DNA of 64,000 nt from Anthostomella pinea (lineage: Eukaryota > Ascomycota > Sordariomycetes > Xylariales > Xylariaceae), in the NCBI GenBank assembly GCA_963556695.1, contig CAUWAG010000012.1, positions 2,480,001 through 2,544,000 on the forward strand, in the 5' to 3' direction. The translations under genes were made by a program, and so were the position numbers. A model generated the notes under the pieces. The model made no database searches. It worked only from the letters and a program-made list of their open reading frames with translations, and was not told the origin of the DNA. Shown here piece by piece: positions 46,458 through 58,256 of this stretch. How positions within the stretch are numbered: the stretch's first letter is position 1; each line of letters starts with the position of its first letter.

Positions 46458-49400
46458 TCAACGTTGAACCCAGCCTTCAACTTGAACCGTTGTCTTGTTA
46501 TCAGAAACAAGACCATAAAGGGCTTTATTTGGAGACGACTTGGTCATCGAGTCAGCAGGGTTATCCTCACCATGGATCCATCGGATTTCTGTGATCTCAT
46601 GATTCTCGTATGACTGCCGGAGCGCCATGACGTCGATCATCAGACACTTCTCATTGGTAATGCCGAGCTTGACAAGGCACTGATACAACGAGTATGAGTC
46701 TGTGCAGAGGATCAGGGGGATTGTAGGTACTTCAAGGCGTTGGCAGATAGTTGCCAGTGTACAGTGGATCACGTATCTATAATCATAGCTAGCAACCATG
46801 CCATATACTTCAGAAGCTAGAACGCTCCGTGTAACTCTCTTGCATTTAGTAGAGGACCAATGAATAATGTTTCCAGTCAGATCAAATGTAAATGTCTCGC
46901 CATTGCCAGATGATTCACTCCCGAGGATAATGACAAATCCGATCTGTGATGATAGGTCCTTATTGTTGGCAAATGATCCGTCAACAAACACAAAGAGTTT
47001 AGCAATAGATAGATCAACCGTTACAAATCGAAGTCCACGTGACTTGTTATCTAGTTGCCACTGAATGCGTTTGTTTAACATCTTGATATCTTTGTCAGAG
47101 GGTTCTTGGGCTTGGGCTGTGACAGAATAGTCAAATGCGGCTTCTGGTTGACAGATGGAGGCAATGTAGGCGCCCCTCGCTCGTTGCTCAACAAATCTCT
47201 GCTTGTAGTCCTCATCACTCATGTCAATCAGGACGAGCTTGTCAGTTTGTCCCTTTTGAGTCGCTGTTATGTTCACAGTCTGAAATTCTAGGCGGTATCC
47301 GTTAAAGTCGCTAGAAGAACCAGTATTAAACTGGGTCCGTAGCTTTGTCTTATAGCCTGCTTTCTTCATCTTATTTTTTTCCTTCTTTAGGAAGCTGGTA
47401 GTGCCAATAACAAAGGTGTCGTCAGTTCAAAGGGCTATAGTAGCAAAGTCATTACCTTTCTTTGTAATGAATAAATAAGGGTCATAGACGGATGTCTCCA
47501 TCTCTAGTCTTTCCTTGTGATGGGCGGAGTATGTGTCATACCAATGATTCCCAGTTTCTGCGATTCCGTATAGGGGTTTGTTGACGCAAAGAATCGTACC
47601 CTCTGGATACTTCTTCTTTAGTTCAACGGGCAGCTTGCATAAGACAAGACAATTCATTAGGTGTCGTGACTGCGTATAGGCCATAGTGATGTCTTGAGAG
47701 GCAGCAAGGCATCCTCGCTATCGCAGAGACGGTGTCAATGCCATGGCCAGTCGCTGGCTGCATCGCATGATTGTCGGAGCTTGGGTCATGATATCGTGCT
47801 TCTCACAATCGTTGTATCCTTGGACAACGAGTCTGCTCTTCTCGTAAGGGCGGTCATTGACGCCTTTGTCCGTGCGGACAAGGCGGGAGTTAAAAAGTCA
47901 GGTATCACCGTGAATCTTGCTGTCGAACAGAATGGGGACAAGCACTTGATCGGCAAATAAAGACTCAATCTCAAGGATATCAGATTGCTCGAAGGGTGCT
48001 CCGGGGGCTGTGATCCTGCCTTCAGTGCGCAAGTTCAGGGCGAGAGCGTGATCAGCACGCTCCTTGTACAAGAGGAAAATGCCATATTCATCTTGCTAGA
48101 CGAAGGAGCCAGCGAAGTTCTCCTCTTCACTTGTAGTCGCAGTGGCCATGTGTACCACGTATACTTTTCTGGGTCGGCCTCACAGTCGCTTTGTACTTTG
48201 GACGGGTATAGGGAGCTTCGGAGGGCGGCCATGACGACGGGCGAGTGTCAGTTCAGCATATTCAAACGGAACGGGGGTATTGTGGTCGTCGACCTTGTCA
48301 GTATCGAGATTTGTGTCAGGGTGACGGTTATACGGCTTGACATGCGTGCGGTTGAATAGGGTTGGTCCGTTGACCATCTCAACAGTCACTTCTTGGTCTG
48401 TTACTGATAGAACCTTATACGGGCCTTGATATTTGTCTTTTTCGCGATAGACAAGGACCTCACTGCCGATGGGAAGAGAGAGAGGCAGTGTTGGGGTTGT
48501 ATCAGGGCCGTTCCTTGTGTTTAGAGCACTTTGAACGTTACGCTTGGCTTGAAGCTTACGTAGTTCGGTCATTGCTTTGGCCTGGGCCTGGACACGTTGA
48601 AGCTGCGATTGTGTTGGGGGTGAATCCATTGTAACGCGTGGATAGGCTCCAAAGACCAAGAGTGTTGGTACAAGGCCATCAGGACCGGCGGTATCGTTCA
48701 CAGCTTTTACTGCCATCTGTAGGGCAGCTTCTCGAGAGATCCCGGATGATTTGGCTTGGATGATCTCGTAAGAGCGTCGAATGGGGGTATGATACCGTTC
48801 AACCTTGCCAATCGACCAATAAGCTTTGACGGGAATCTGGTGACAGGTCATTCCAAGCAATCGGGCTTCAGCTTGGAATTCTGTAGCTGCGAAATTGGTA
48901 CCAGCGTTGTGCGTTAGGACATCTGGAGGACCAAGATAGGTGTTGATCCAACATCGTTTCAATGCTTCCCAGGTCTCCTTGTCAGACAGGTTGGGAAGGA
49001 ATTGGGCTGCCTGGAAGGCTGTAGCGGCATCAACGCAGTGAAGGACGGGCTTGCTCTCTAAGTACATAACATCAATGATGACTTCGTAGTTAAAATCAAT
49101 ATCCTTCTTGATGGAAAACTTGAAGCGTTATGGTGACGGGCCTTTGACCTGGCAATGATGGCAAAACTTGTTGATCATTGCAATGGCATCTCGATTAGCT
49201 CCATTGCCAGATTTCTCCAAAAGCTTGTGGAGCTTGCCAACGGAAGGGTGGCCGAATCGGGTGTGAATACGTCGCAGCTCGGTTTCTGTGAGGAAAATAC
49301 TAGTTGACGCAGTCGTAGATGCTAAGGGAAAAACTAAGGGTGGCCCCATTTTCGGGTAATTGGGATAGACTTGCCATCTCGTAGTCGGATCATTCTATTG

Positions 49401-49843
49401 GCAATATTGTCAAACATTACGCCAAGATTGTCAAAGTCTTTCAGACAGAGGAGGAAGGGAGTTTGAGTGTCAACGACATGGAACGTCACGTCTTCAATGG
49501 GGGTGTCAACATGAACCGTGCCGAGGGAATCTAAGGGCTGTCCTTCACCGAATTTAACCGTAGCTTCTCCAGCGCGTGATTTATCGAGTGAAACTAAGGG
49601 TAGTTCGCGCTGTAAGGCTAGAAACTGACCCTTGCCAACTGTTGAAACGGAAGCAGCGCCAGAATCAGGCATAATTCCTTGGAATGTGGAACTGGCGTAT
49701 CTATCCAGTATAAAGCCATCAGATTCGAATCTAGTCTGCAAGTTGTCCACGGCAGTGATTGCATGTTGAAATGCTTGGTTACCAAGTAAGGTGGCTGTGA
49801 GATACTGTATAGCATCGTCACTGCTGTCGCTCCTGGAATCCAT
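46458..49843 (-). pseudogene. copia-type pol (protease, integrase, RT, RNase H), inactivated
   Basis: Along the minus strand: protease motif DSGAAS at about 49651-49670; integrase zinc-binding region with HTRFGHP and CHHC at about 49145-49270; integrase core at about 48180-49067 with Asp in CVDAATAF; GKVERYH carries the expected Glu. The second catalytic Asp, usually in a (T)HDAG-like context, reads N (THNAGTNF). RT follows over 48232-47427 (DRPYEKSRLVVQGYND, NKPLYGIAETGNHWYDT) and is cut by several in-frame TAG/TGA codons, one directly before the TDD active-site motif near 47430. RNase H is intact over 47050-46500 (FVDGSFANN, SEVYG, TDSYSLY). Stops and the Asp-to-Asn change fit G-to-A/C-to-T (RIP-like) mutation. 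It cannot make a full polyprotein. Confidence 0.9.
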
Positions 49844-50143
49844 GACGTGTTGATCATGTGTATCATCGGGGTATGAGTCAAGATCAGGCTCGTAATCGAC
49901 CAGGAAATGGATGTAGGCAGGGCCTGTAGTCGGTTGTCTATGGAACTGTTGACTGTGCCGCCATTTCTCTTTGGATTTCCGCTGTTCCTCTGGAGAATGC
50001 TTCCACGATTGATAGTCAGGGTCACTACAGATGTAACAACGTCTGGTAATGTTGCCATCTCGTTTATTATATTGCTCGTCTTTCCGCCAGTGAAACTTGC
50101 AATCAGTAAAGTACTGATTGGTAGTATGCTGGATGCTGTCAAC

Positions 50144-51019
50144 TCAGTCTTTAGAGGTCTGGAGTGATTGTTGGAGGTTTGAAGCAAGAGCTTCAAACAT
50201 GTGTAAATGAGTGAACAAGGCATAATTGAATTCTTTGATACCACAGCAGGCGCGTTCCACAGCTGCAATCAGTTGTGTCTCGCTTAGGTACGAAGGGCCA
50301 AGGGCACGTTGACAGAGTTGCAGTTTGCCAAGGAGTGCCTCAAGGATCTCTATGCCGGTCTTGCCAGCATTCTCAGGTCGTGTCTTCATGTTGGCATAGG
50401 TGATTGCCGATCAATCGCAATGATATAGAGTCTTATTGACTTCTGTGTCAAAATGTGCCTTGAGACGGTTGTACATGTCTGAAAACATCGAGTGATGGCT
50501 AATATGGTGCATGAAGTATTCTTGAGCTGTGCCAGTGAGGACTTAGGGGAATACTGTGTGGAACTGGCCAGGTTTGATGCCAATGGTAGAACATGTGTTT
50601 AAGAAGTAACGTATCTTGTTATCCAGAATATCGTAAGGGCGTCCTGAGTAACAGTTCTTCTTTTTCCAGATCTTGGCAAATGTTATGATTGTTTCAGGAG
50701 CTAGGTCCTCGTTGGCCACTGGGATAGGGGGAATCTGGGTATATGGATCAGGTGGTTGATTCTGTAGCCATTGGTTGTGCTGCTGGTATGTTCCAAAGCC
50801 AGGGTCTGGTGTGATAGCGATGTGCCGAGGATCAGGCATAAAGTTGCCGGCTGCATATGCCGTTGGGATTTGTGGTGGTGAGGGACTCTGGTACTGGGCT
50901 AGATTTAGATCTGGGGTAGTCTTTTGTGATGCATGTTCGGCGGTAATAGAAGGGATGTCATTATAAGGATCAATCAAATCTGGGGTATCAGTATTTGGAG
51001 CATCAGTCTGTGTAGCCAT
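50144..51019 (-). pseudogene. copia-type gag region, interrupted
   Basis: Nucleocapsid/gag part of the retrotransposon. A 158-codon start (51019-50543) is Pro/Asp-rich with DPYNDIPS and DILDNKIRYFLNTC; it stops at about 50540. The same frame continues with stops (a TGA probably from TGG near 50410) into a second open piece, 50389-50144 (GIEILEALLGKLQLCQRALG). A zinc-binding CYIC motif lies further on, near 50030. This gag type has little similarity to animal retroviral gag. Confidence 0.7.
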
Positions 51020-51037
51020 ACAGACATCAATGATTTT

Positions 51038-51526
51038 TCAGACATTTGGGTGCGGATAAGCAGTTCTTACTCTGTTAAATAAGACTTTATCCCAGGTTGG
51101 GAGGTTTTCTGCGGTGACAAGGTTGGTAAGGGCGTCTACGATGGAGTGGTTTGCTTTGCCTAGGTAGATTCCTTTGGAGTTGAGGCATTTCCTGAAGATG
51201 CCTCGTATGGTGCGCTCCACCTTCTCGAAGTCTGCTTTTGTCCAGTTCTCAAAGTCTATCTGGAATGTCTCGTGAATCTCGAAGGGGATGGGCATTTTAG
51301 CATTATTGTAGCGGTCAATATATGACAAGGTGTACGAGTTGAAATGGGTATCCTGGACATGTTCAAGTTCGACTTGTTTTCTAAATTTGATGCGATCAAG
51401 ATCAATGAGATCGACAAGGTTGACATATAGGTTGCAGTCGCTGAGATATCGTAGCTTCTTGTCTCTCACAATGTCTACAGGGTCTTGAGCGACTTGGATT
51501 TTGCTATTGCCATTGCTGGAGGCCAT
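51038..51526 (-). CDS. Retrotransposon 5' ORF, 162 codons
   Basis: Open frame that starts after the leader repeats of the element and ends 18 nt before the gag start. The product is polar with no clear domain (DLIDLDRIKFRKQVELEHVQ is a typical stretch). It may be the N-terminal gag part now separated by a stop, or a separate small ORF. The upstream leader encodes tandem HPTRPSDT-like repeats in another frame, probably not translated. Confidence 0.6.
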   Translation of the reverse strand: MASSNGNSKIQVAQDPVDIVRDKKLRYLSDCNLYVNLVDLIDLDRIKFRKQVELEHVQDTHFNSYTLSYIDRYNNAKMPIPFEIHETFQIDFENWTKADFEKVERTIRGIFRKCLNSKGIYLGKANHSIVDALTNLVTAENLPTWDKVLFNRVRTAYPHPNV

Positions 51527-51529
51527 CTT

Positions 51530-51770
51530 GTCGGATGTACTCGTGTCGGATGTACTTGTGTTGGATATGGGCGTGTCGGATGGACGTGTCGGATGGAGGT
51601 GTCAGATGGGCACGTGTCGGATGGGCGTGTGGGATAGGCGTGTGGGATGGGCGTGTCGGATGGATGTGTGTCAGGTGGTTCTGTCAACAATCTGGCATGT
51701 GTCGGATGGGCGTGTGTTGGACGGGCGCGTCGGATGGATGTGTGGGGGAGGGTTCTGTCAACAGTCTGTG
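51530..51770. repeat. Tandem GT-rich minisatellite in the retroelement leader
   Basis: About a dozen variants of a 10-14 bp unit, GGGCGTGTCGGAT, followed by a second-order duplication containing GGTTCTGTCAACA (near 51680 and 51752). On the element's sense strand it reads as ATCCGACACGCCC units. It lies between the 5' LTR and the first ORF. Confidence 0.85.
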
Positions 51771-51817
51771 CTGCCGCGAGGGATATGAGTATTGCTGTGA
51801 TTGCAGCGTAATCTACT

Positions 51818-51966
51818 GCCTCGAGTCGCCCTGGAGGAACGTTTGCAGTAGAAAACCTCGGATCTCGTGCTGTGCCTCGAATCGCACCTTGAGGAACGTT
51901 TGCGACAGAAGATCCAGATCTTTGGCTGTATCCCGAGTCTCGTGTCAGGAACGTTGATACAGTAAG
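51818..51966. repeat. ~57-bp imperfect repeat in the retroelement leader, three copies
   Basis: Units begin near 51818, 51874 and 51931. They share CTCGARTCGC followed by GAGGAACGTTTG (third copy shortened to CAGGAACGTTG). They lie between the 5' LTR and the minisatellite. Confidence 0.7.
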
Positions 51967-52019
51967 ACCTCTTCTTTTCCTTGCTTATCTGTGTTGCTCT
52001 GGGAGACAACACTGATCAG

Positions 52020-52223
52020 TGTTAAAACAGGCTTGAACGATCAATCATAATACTCGAGTATGGGGTCAAGGTTATAATGTTGCTGATGGTTGGATTAGGA
52101 GGTCTAGCTGGACCTGAAGGTCTGTCTAAGTAACCTCGCAATCCGGTATCTAATCTCTTATCTAATCATACATGTGGGTCTTGGTATAGATGGTTTGCAG
52201 GCTGGAATTGCATAGATCCAACA
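52020..52223 (-). repeat. 5' LTR of the copia-type element
   Basis: 204 bp, same orientation as 46198-46401. Right flank TAAAC completes the target-site duplication. Confidence 0.93.
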
Positions 52224-52484
52224 TAAACGTTATATTGACGACTTTATATACATGATGAGAATTTAAGATATAATTTTTAGACTATTACGTAGTTTTAACT
52301 TTATTAAAAACATTAGCATAACCTTATATCTTGGAAAAGAGGTTTTAATAGCCTTTATAAAAAACGACGGGTTTAAAGTCGTTACATTATCATTCTGCGG
52401 TTTCTAACTAGCAAATTTTAGCTAATATTTTTAATATTCCAAGACATTAAACGCTATGTATTATACGGAAATTTTAATAAATAG

Positions 52485-52686
52485 TGTTAGATCCATGTGA
52501 TTCCACAGTCAAACTACACATACATAACCCACATGTATGATTAGATAAGAGATTAGATACCGGATTGTGAGGTTAGTTAGCCAGACCTGCAGGTCCAGCT
52601 AGACTTCCTAATCCAACCATCAGCAACATCATAACCTTGACCCCATACTCGAGTATTATGATTGATCGTTCAAGCCTGTTCCCACA
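52485..52686 (+). repeat. Solo LTR of the same family, opposite orientation
   Basis: 202 bp, the reverse complement of the other LTRs of this family, from TGTTAGATCC to CAAGCCTGTTCCCACA. Flanked on both sides by AATAG (52480-52484 and 52687-52691). An independent insertion reduced to one LTR by recombination. Confidence 0.93.
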
Positions 52687-53790
52687 AATAGTAAATATAA
52701 CCCTTTTTAAACTACTTTTGTCTTATTTAAAATTACTTTATTTAAGTAACTTATAATATTTTCAAAATATTTAGTAATTAATTCGTAGTTCTCTTATCAT
52801 AATATTTTGAGTTAAAGGTTTTTAGTGCTTAAAACTTGATAAAACCCTTAATATATATAATTACCACTATAACTCTTATTATAACCCCGACTATATACCT
52901 TAATTATACGCTTTTAACTAAAAATGAAACGAATAAATACACGATATATATACTAGTAGTAAATAGACTTTTAAATTAACTAGTTTTTATCTCCTTTAAC
53001 CTTTACGTCAATTTATTCTTCTTACAAACCGAATATACTTAAGCTTTCCATAAAAATATAACCTTGAATAATTTTATGAACGTTTTAAGAAAGATAAGTA
53101 TATTTTAAATAATAAAAATAACGTAAAACTCGACTTGTAAATAAAACAAGCCGTTGAACGGATTATTTAAATATTAAAAACTCTTTTTCTTTTACTATTC
53201 TAACCTTTTACTTCGGCTATCTCACTAAAAATTATATATGAGCTTAAATCTCGTGAAGTAGTTTTAATAGACGATGCGCTTTTTAATAATATAACGTTAT
53301 TAAAAACTATTTATTAAATTAAAGCTATATTTTAAACATTTATAATATTTGTATAAAACGCCATTTTACACATATTTACTTACGCGTTATAAACGCATAA
53401 GATTTATTAAACTTACTTTCAGAAAGCTTAAAATAATTTTAAAATAAATAGAAAATATTAAACTAATCAACCTTAAAAAAGTCGCGTTTATTAGGATATT
53501 ATTTTAATAAAAAACAGCCCAATTTTAAAACATTACAAAAGTGAGCTATATTTAACGCGAAATGTCAACTTTATATTTGAGTGAAATAATCTTTTATAAT
53601 ACTTAATAAGTACGAAATATCCCGGTTTTTGAGCGATTAAAACACAAGGTTATTGAGATACTTTAAACCTTTATTAAAATAATCGTATTAAAAAAATGCC
53701 AAGACCTTTCCGTAATAACTAGTTTATAGTTAAAAAGTTAAACAAAAGGCTAAAATTTATTAACTTGGCTATCTGGCTTAATATAGTTAT

Positions 53791-54021
53791 TGTGAAGTTC
53801 AGGGGTTCAGATGGTGTCGGGATGTGATGGATCTGGTTTGGTGTCTTAGTTATGGATCCATGTGGGATACTCCCACTTAAATACAGCTGTATGAGCCCTT
53901 TGATATCCGGCTGCCTGACAGCAGACAACAGACCTGTCAGTGGTCAACACAATGGGCCTTTCACCCCTTTCAGCCTGCTGCTAGCTGCAGCACACAACTG
54001 ATAGGCACCAATATTTTCACA
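53791..54021. repeat. Solo LTR of a second family
   Basis: A 231-bp GC-normal island in the AT desert. It starts TGTGAAG and ends TTTTCACA, with the 5-bp direct duplication GTTAT at 53786-53790 and 54022-54026. It is unrelated in sequence to the copia-family LTRs. A TTAAATACAG word near 53877 could be a TATA-like element. No internal domains remain, so the class is unknown. Confidence 0.85.
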
Positions 54022-55004
54022 GTTATTATTAAAAATGCTTGATTTTTTAAATACTCATAACGACTTTACCAAATTCTTTATTATAAAAGAATTAATTTTT
54101 TTAAAAATATGACTAACGTTTTCTTTTTTTAAATAAGCTAAAATTCAACGACTTTTTCTAGGCTTATTAAGGTTTACCCTATAATTATTATCTTTATAAA
54201 GGCTTTTAACTTCATTATGTATTTTAAAAAGTTTCAACCTAGCTGTTATATAACTCAATATTTATAATTGATAAACCCTTTTTTATCAAAGTAAAACTTT
54301 ACGGCTTCAAAACAAAGTACTATAAAAAAAAGTTTTTAAACACATAACGTTTTGCTTTAAAGTACATAACAAATATTACTAAAACCTTTTTAAAAGTTGA
54401 CCTTATTAAAATTACTATTACTATTATTAAATTAATTTGATATTAACTTATAATTATTATCATAAGCTATTTATACGGCAATTATAATTGTAAACTTTGG
54501 AAAATTAAAATCGTAAAAGTTTTAAAGTAGCGGCTTTGTCGTACCGTTGTAAATATCCGATCTTTTTAAGAAATCACTGTTTATTATTGTATAAAATTAA
54601 AAGTTTTATTTGATTAAAACGCTCCCTTTAATAATATTGCTTAAGAAAAACGCGGTTTTCATTAAGAAAAATTAAATATTTGCTATAAAACATAAAAAAA
54701 AAAACCTTACTAGTACATATTACCTTATTATATTAGGTTACAGATTAAAAAAAGTTATATATGTGAAAATTCACGCTTTTAATTATTTTTAAAAATCTTT
54801 ATTTTATTATAAAATGGATAGAGATATTGAACTCAATAAGTATAAATCTAGTAATTAAGAGAAGCAAAGTTTAATTATAACATTATAAAGAAAATATACC
54901 TCGCCAAATTTAAAGACTGATAGCTAAGTAACGCTGAGAAAGAGAGATAGACCTTTATTATTATTTTAGCCGACTTAAATATGAAGAGAGAAAGAAAAAG
55001 TAAG

Positions 55005-55208
55005 TGTTGGAATAGGCTTGAACGATCAATCATAATACTCGAGTATGGGGTCAAGGTCATGATGTTGCTGATTGTTGGATTGAGAGGAATCTAGCTGGAC
55101 TCAAAGGTCTGGCCAAGTGCCCTCTCAATCCACTATCTTATCTTATCTAATCATACATGTGGGTTTTGGTATAGATGATTTGCAGTCTGGAATCGCATGG
55201 ATCCAACA
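55005..55208 (-). repeat. Solo LTR of the copia family
   Basis: 204 bp, same orientation as the full element (TGTTGGAATAGG to GGATCCAACA). Flanked by GTAAG on both sides (55000-55004 and 55209-55213). It is more diverged from the full element's LTRs than they are from each other. Confidence 0.93.
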
Positions 55209-57843
55209 GTAAGAAATTTTAATAAAAAACAATGATTTAAATAACTCTGATGAAAAAAATAACTAAGCTATTAAAAATTAAAGGTATATATACGCTTCAG
55301 GTTCAGCGTAAGTTTTTAAAGGTTAAAAAATAAAAAATAAGAGGTAACACTAAATATATTTCAAAATAATAATCTTATAATGAACGGTTTCTAATTATCT
55401 GCTTTATCTTTAAACTTTTTTTAAGTCTTTTCCAATTAATATTCAAACGCTACCTTGATAGATAGGATTTAAAAAATTAATTAATATAAAAAAAAAAACT
55501 AATAGCTTTAAAATATAACGCATTTTATATTAAATTAAATGCAAAATATAAAAATATTTATAACGCCTTTTAAACGTACATATTCTAGTTATTATTACGA
55601 TTTAAAATATTATATAATAAAAGACACTTTTATCCATCTTATATTCTTAAAGCTTTATATTCTTTTAAATAAATGAATAAATACAAAATGTCTTAACTTG
55701 CTTCATAAGCTTACTCCTTGAAATCTTAAACTTAACCGGGAAATTTGCAAGTATAAAGTTTAAGATCCCCTTATATTTTAGCTTATTATTTAGAAAAATA
55801 TACTTCTTCATGTAATGTTTGAATTTAACTCTCTTTATGGTATATATATAATTAATATACTCTCTTTTAATATTAATTGCTTTTTAACTTAAACAATAAT
55901 TTTAAAAAACTACATGATAGCTCTATTTTCTTAACTCGCTATAATAAAAATGTCATGTGTATAAATTACAAAAAACACGATTCGACATATTATAACTTTA
56001 AATTATTAAAGCTATTATACGACGATAATCTTTCTTTATTCTATAAATAATTATTAAACGAACTCTTTTTAAAAATCACGATATTAATCGGGTTTTTAAG
56101 ATATTAGCTTCTAATAAATATTTCGTTTATTTAAACCTTGCTAGCTTAAGCTTTAAAGAACGATTAATAAGAAACGTTTATACGTATTACCTTTTAATAT
56201 ATTTATTTGAAATGCTAATATTAAAATCCAAATTTGTTTGTACCATTATTAATTAAAATATATTGATTAAAAAAAGCCATATATCTACGTTAGTTACTTC
56301 AATCATAACATAGGTTTTTTTAACTTAAGATTTAACCGTTTTTAAAAATATTTCAAGGCTTTTTTAACATTTCTAATCTTATATTAAAAAGACTTAAGCG
56401 GCTTCGAAAAAATGTCAAACTTAAAAACAAATCGATTAATCAGTTAATTAAACTATGTCTACGTTAAAGCTCCCGTTTAAATGATTATACTTAAGCCTAG
56501 TTGGTTAAAATTAATACAAAGATTAATAAGGTATTAAACCAACTTTTTTTAAGCCTATATTATATTTTAAGCAAGAAAAGACATAATAGCAGTTAATCAA
56601 TTCAAAAAGTTTTATAAAAATTAAAATAAGTTTTCATATACGGCTTTACTTTAAGATATTAAAAAAATCTAAACCGGGATTTAATCCGATATCATAAATA
56701 CTATGAAGGGAATTAGTTACGTTCTATTTAATCTTTAAAATTTTAAATTTTTCACTTTTATTAAATATCCTCATTTTAAAGTTTAATTAATAACGAGTTA
56801 CCGTTGAATAAAAACGTTATTACGTTATTATAATAAATGTTTAAAAATGAAAATTTCAGTATTTTAAACTCGTTTAAATGGTGGCTTAATAATAAACTAC
56901 CATGAACCTTATACGCATTTAAAAGAAATAAAATGATACTAATATCTAAAATAATAAGCCTTCGATTAAAGCTTAAATAACATATATATTATCTTAAACT
57001 AAAATCTATTTTTATAACTTTTAAATGGTTATCAACATATAAAAATTTTTTTCCCGGGCTTTTTTTTCGGACTTTTTTAAAAATCAAACCGTTACCAATA
57101 TACTATCAATGATAACCCGTGCACAAAAGTTAGCCTACTTTTAAAAACATTTTACAGTTTTTTTCCCGTTAAAATTGATTACCTTTTTAATAATAGCTTA
57201 AATCAAAGGAATAACAGCCCTCTAATTATTATTACGCTATTAAAAAAACCGTAATTTTGCTTTTAGAGCTATGAGTTAATATACAAGTTTTAATACGCCT
57301 TTTAATGTCTTTTAAACCTCTTATAACTACCGTAAAAATATCCTATAAAAAATGCCTTTTAAACAAGCGGTTTAAATTATAAACCGTTAAAAAGAACAAG
57401 CCGCAATTTACGTAGGAAACAACTTTACCTACTGTTTTTACTATAAAAGTAAAACGTTTTTAATATATAAAAACAAATTAACAATACTATTTCTTAAAAG
57501 ATAATTAAGTTAAAGGGAATTTAAAAGGCACAAAACCGTTATTGAAAAAAGAATAAAAGTTTAAAACTTAATGTTAAAATCTAATAGTATTAGCTAGCTG
57601 GAAAAAAAAGCTGAAGTTTTAAATTCTGCTAGCTTGTTAATAATAAAAAGCTTAAAGAGGGTTAGAGTAAATCAAGAAAAAACACTACGTATACGATATA
57701 AGGAATAAATTAATCAATTAATAAGCATTTAAAAGTTTATACGATAGGTTTTTCACCGGGTTTTATTGTATATTCATAGTTATCTCTATAATAAAGTTTT
57801 TAAATTAATAATGATTATAATAGGTTAAGAATAATTGTATCGT

Positions 57844-57866
57844 CCCCCCCCCCCCCCCCCCCCCCC
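57844..57866. repeat. Poly-C homopolymer, 23 bases
   Basis: An uninterrupted run of 23 C, then ACCC, inside DNA that is otherwise almost pure A/T. The minus strand would be a G-run able to form quadruplexes. Length could be uncertain because of sequencing slippage. Confidence 0.9.
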
Positions 57867-58008
57867 ACCCATTAAAGCAAGATCCTTATCTTACTTAATC
57901 TAATCTATTTACTATATATAGCCTAGTTTTTAAACTACTACGCATTTCTTTAAAGATTATATGATCTTACTTGATAAACGACGTTTTTTAAACCTTTTTA
58001 CAACTTTT

Positions 58009-58256
58009 TGTGATGGTTCCACCATCTATTAGGTCTAACGATGGTCCCCATGATCCCCGGGTCACGTGACTGAACACGTGACTGATTGGACGATAGGTTG
58101 ATCCATGCCCTTTGTGGGGGACGACTGCCCACATCTAGCTGCCCACCAATTTGGGTGCATTTCCAGATCTTTCTTTTCCTTCAATCAGAGTTCGTTATAC
58201 ATTAATAGTTAATAATGGTTCCTGTATCGTTGCAATACATTTACGAAATCGTGACA
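58009..58256. repeat. LTR-like sequence, family C (copy 2)
   Basis: A 248-bp GC-normal island from TGTGATGGTTCCACC to ATCGTGACA. It shares ends, a GGTCACGTG core and a CTTTTCCTTC block with 6303-6495. Flanks are CTTTT and GTTTT, at best a one-base-mismatched duplication. Confidence 0.55.

Larger units (their letters stand above)
46198..52223 (-). mobile_element. Ty1/copia-type LTR retrotransposon, structurally complete, coding-defective
   Basis: A 6026-bp element on the minus strand: two 204-bp LTRs (46198-46401 and 52020-52223), flanked on both outer sides by the 5-bp duplication TAAAC (46193-46197 and 52224-52228). Domain order along the minus strand is gag, aspartic protease (DSG), integrase, reverse transcriptase, RNase H, which is the copia order. 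LTRs start TGTT and end AACA. A purine-rich run lies just inside the 3' LTR (about 46410-46420, minus) as a possible polypurine tract. The primer-binding site is not clear. LTRs differ at 9 of 204 positions, 8 of them transitions. Base composition is near normal, in sharp contrast with the AT-rich DNA around it. Confidence 0.93.

Noticed and set aside
47694..48359. Plus-strand ORFs inside the retrotransposon
   Set aside because: Antisense to the damaged reverse transcriptase, which is readable on the minus strand.
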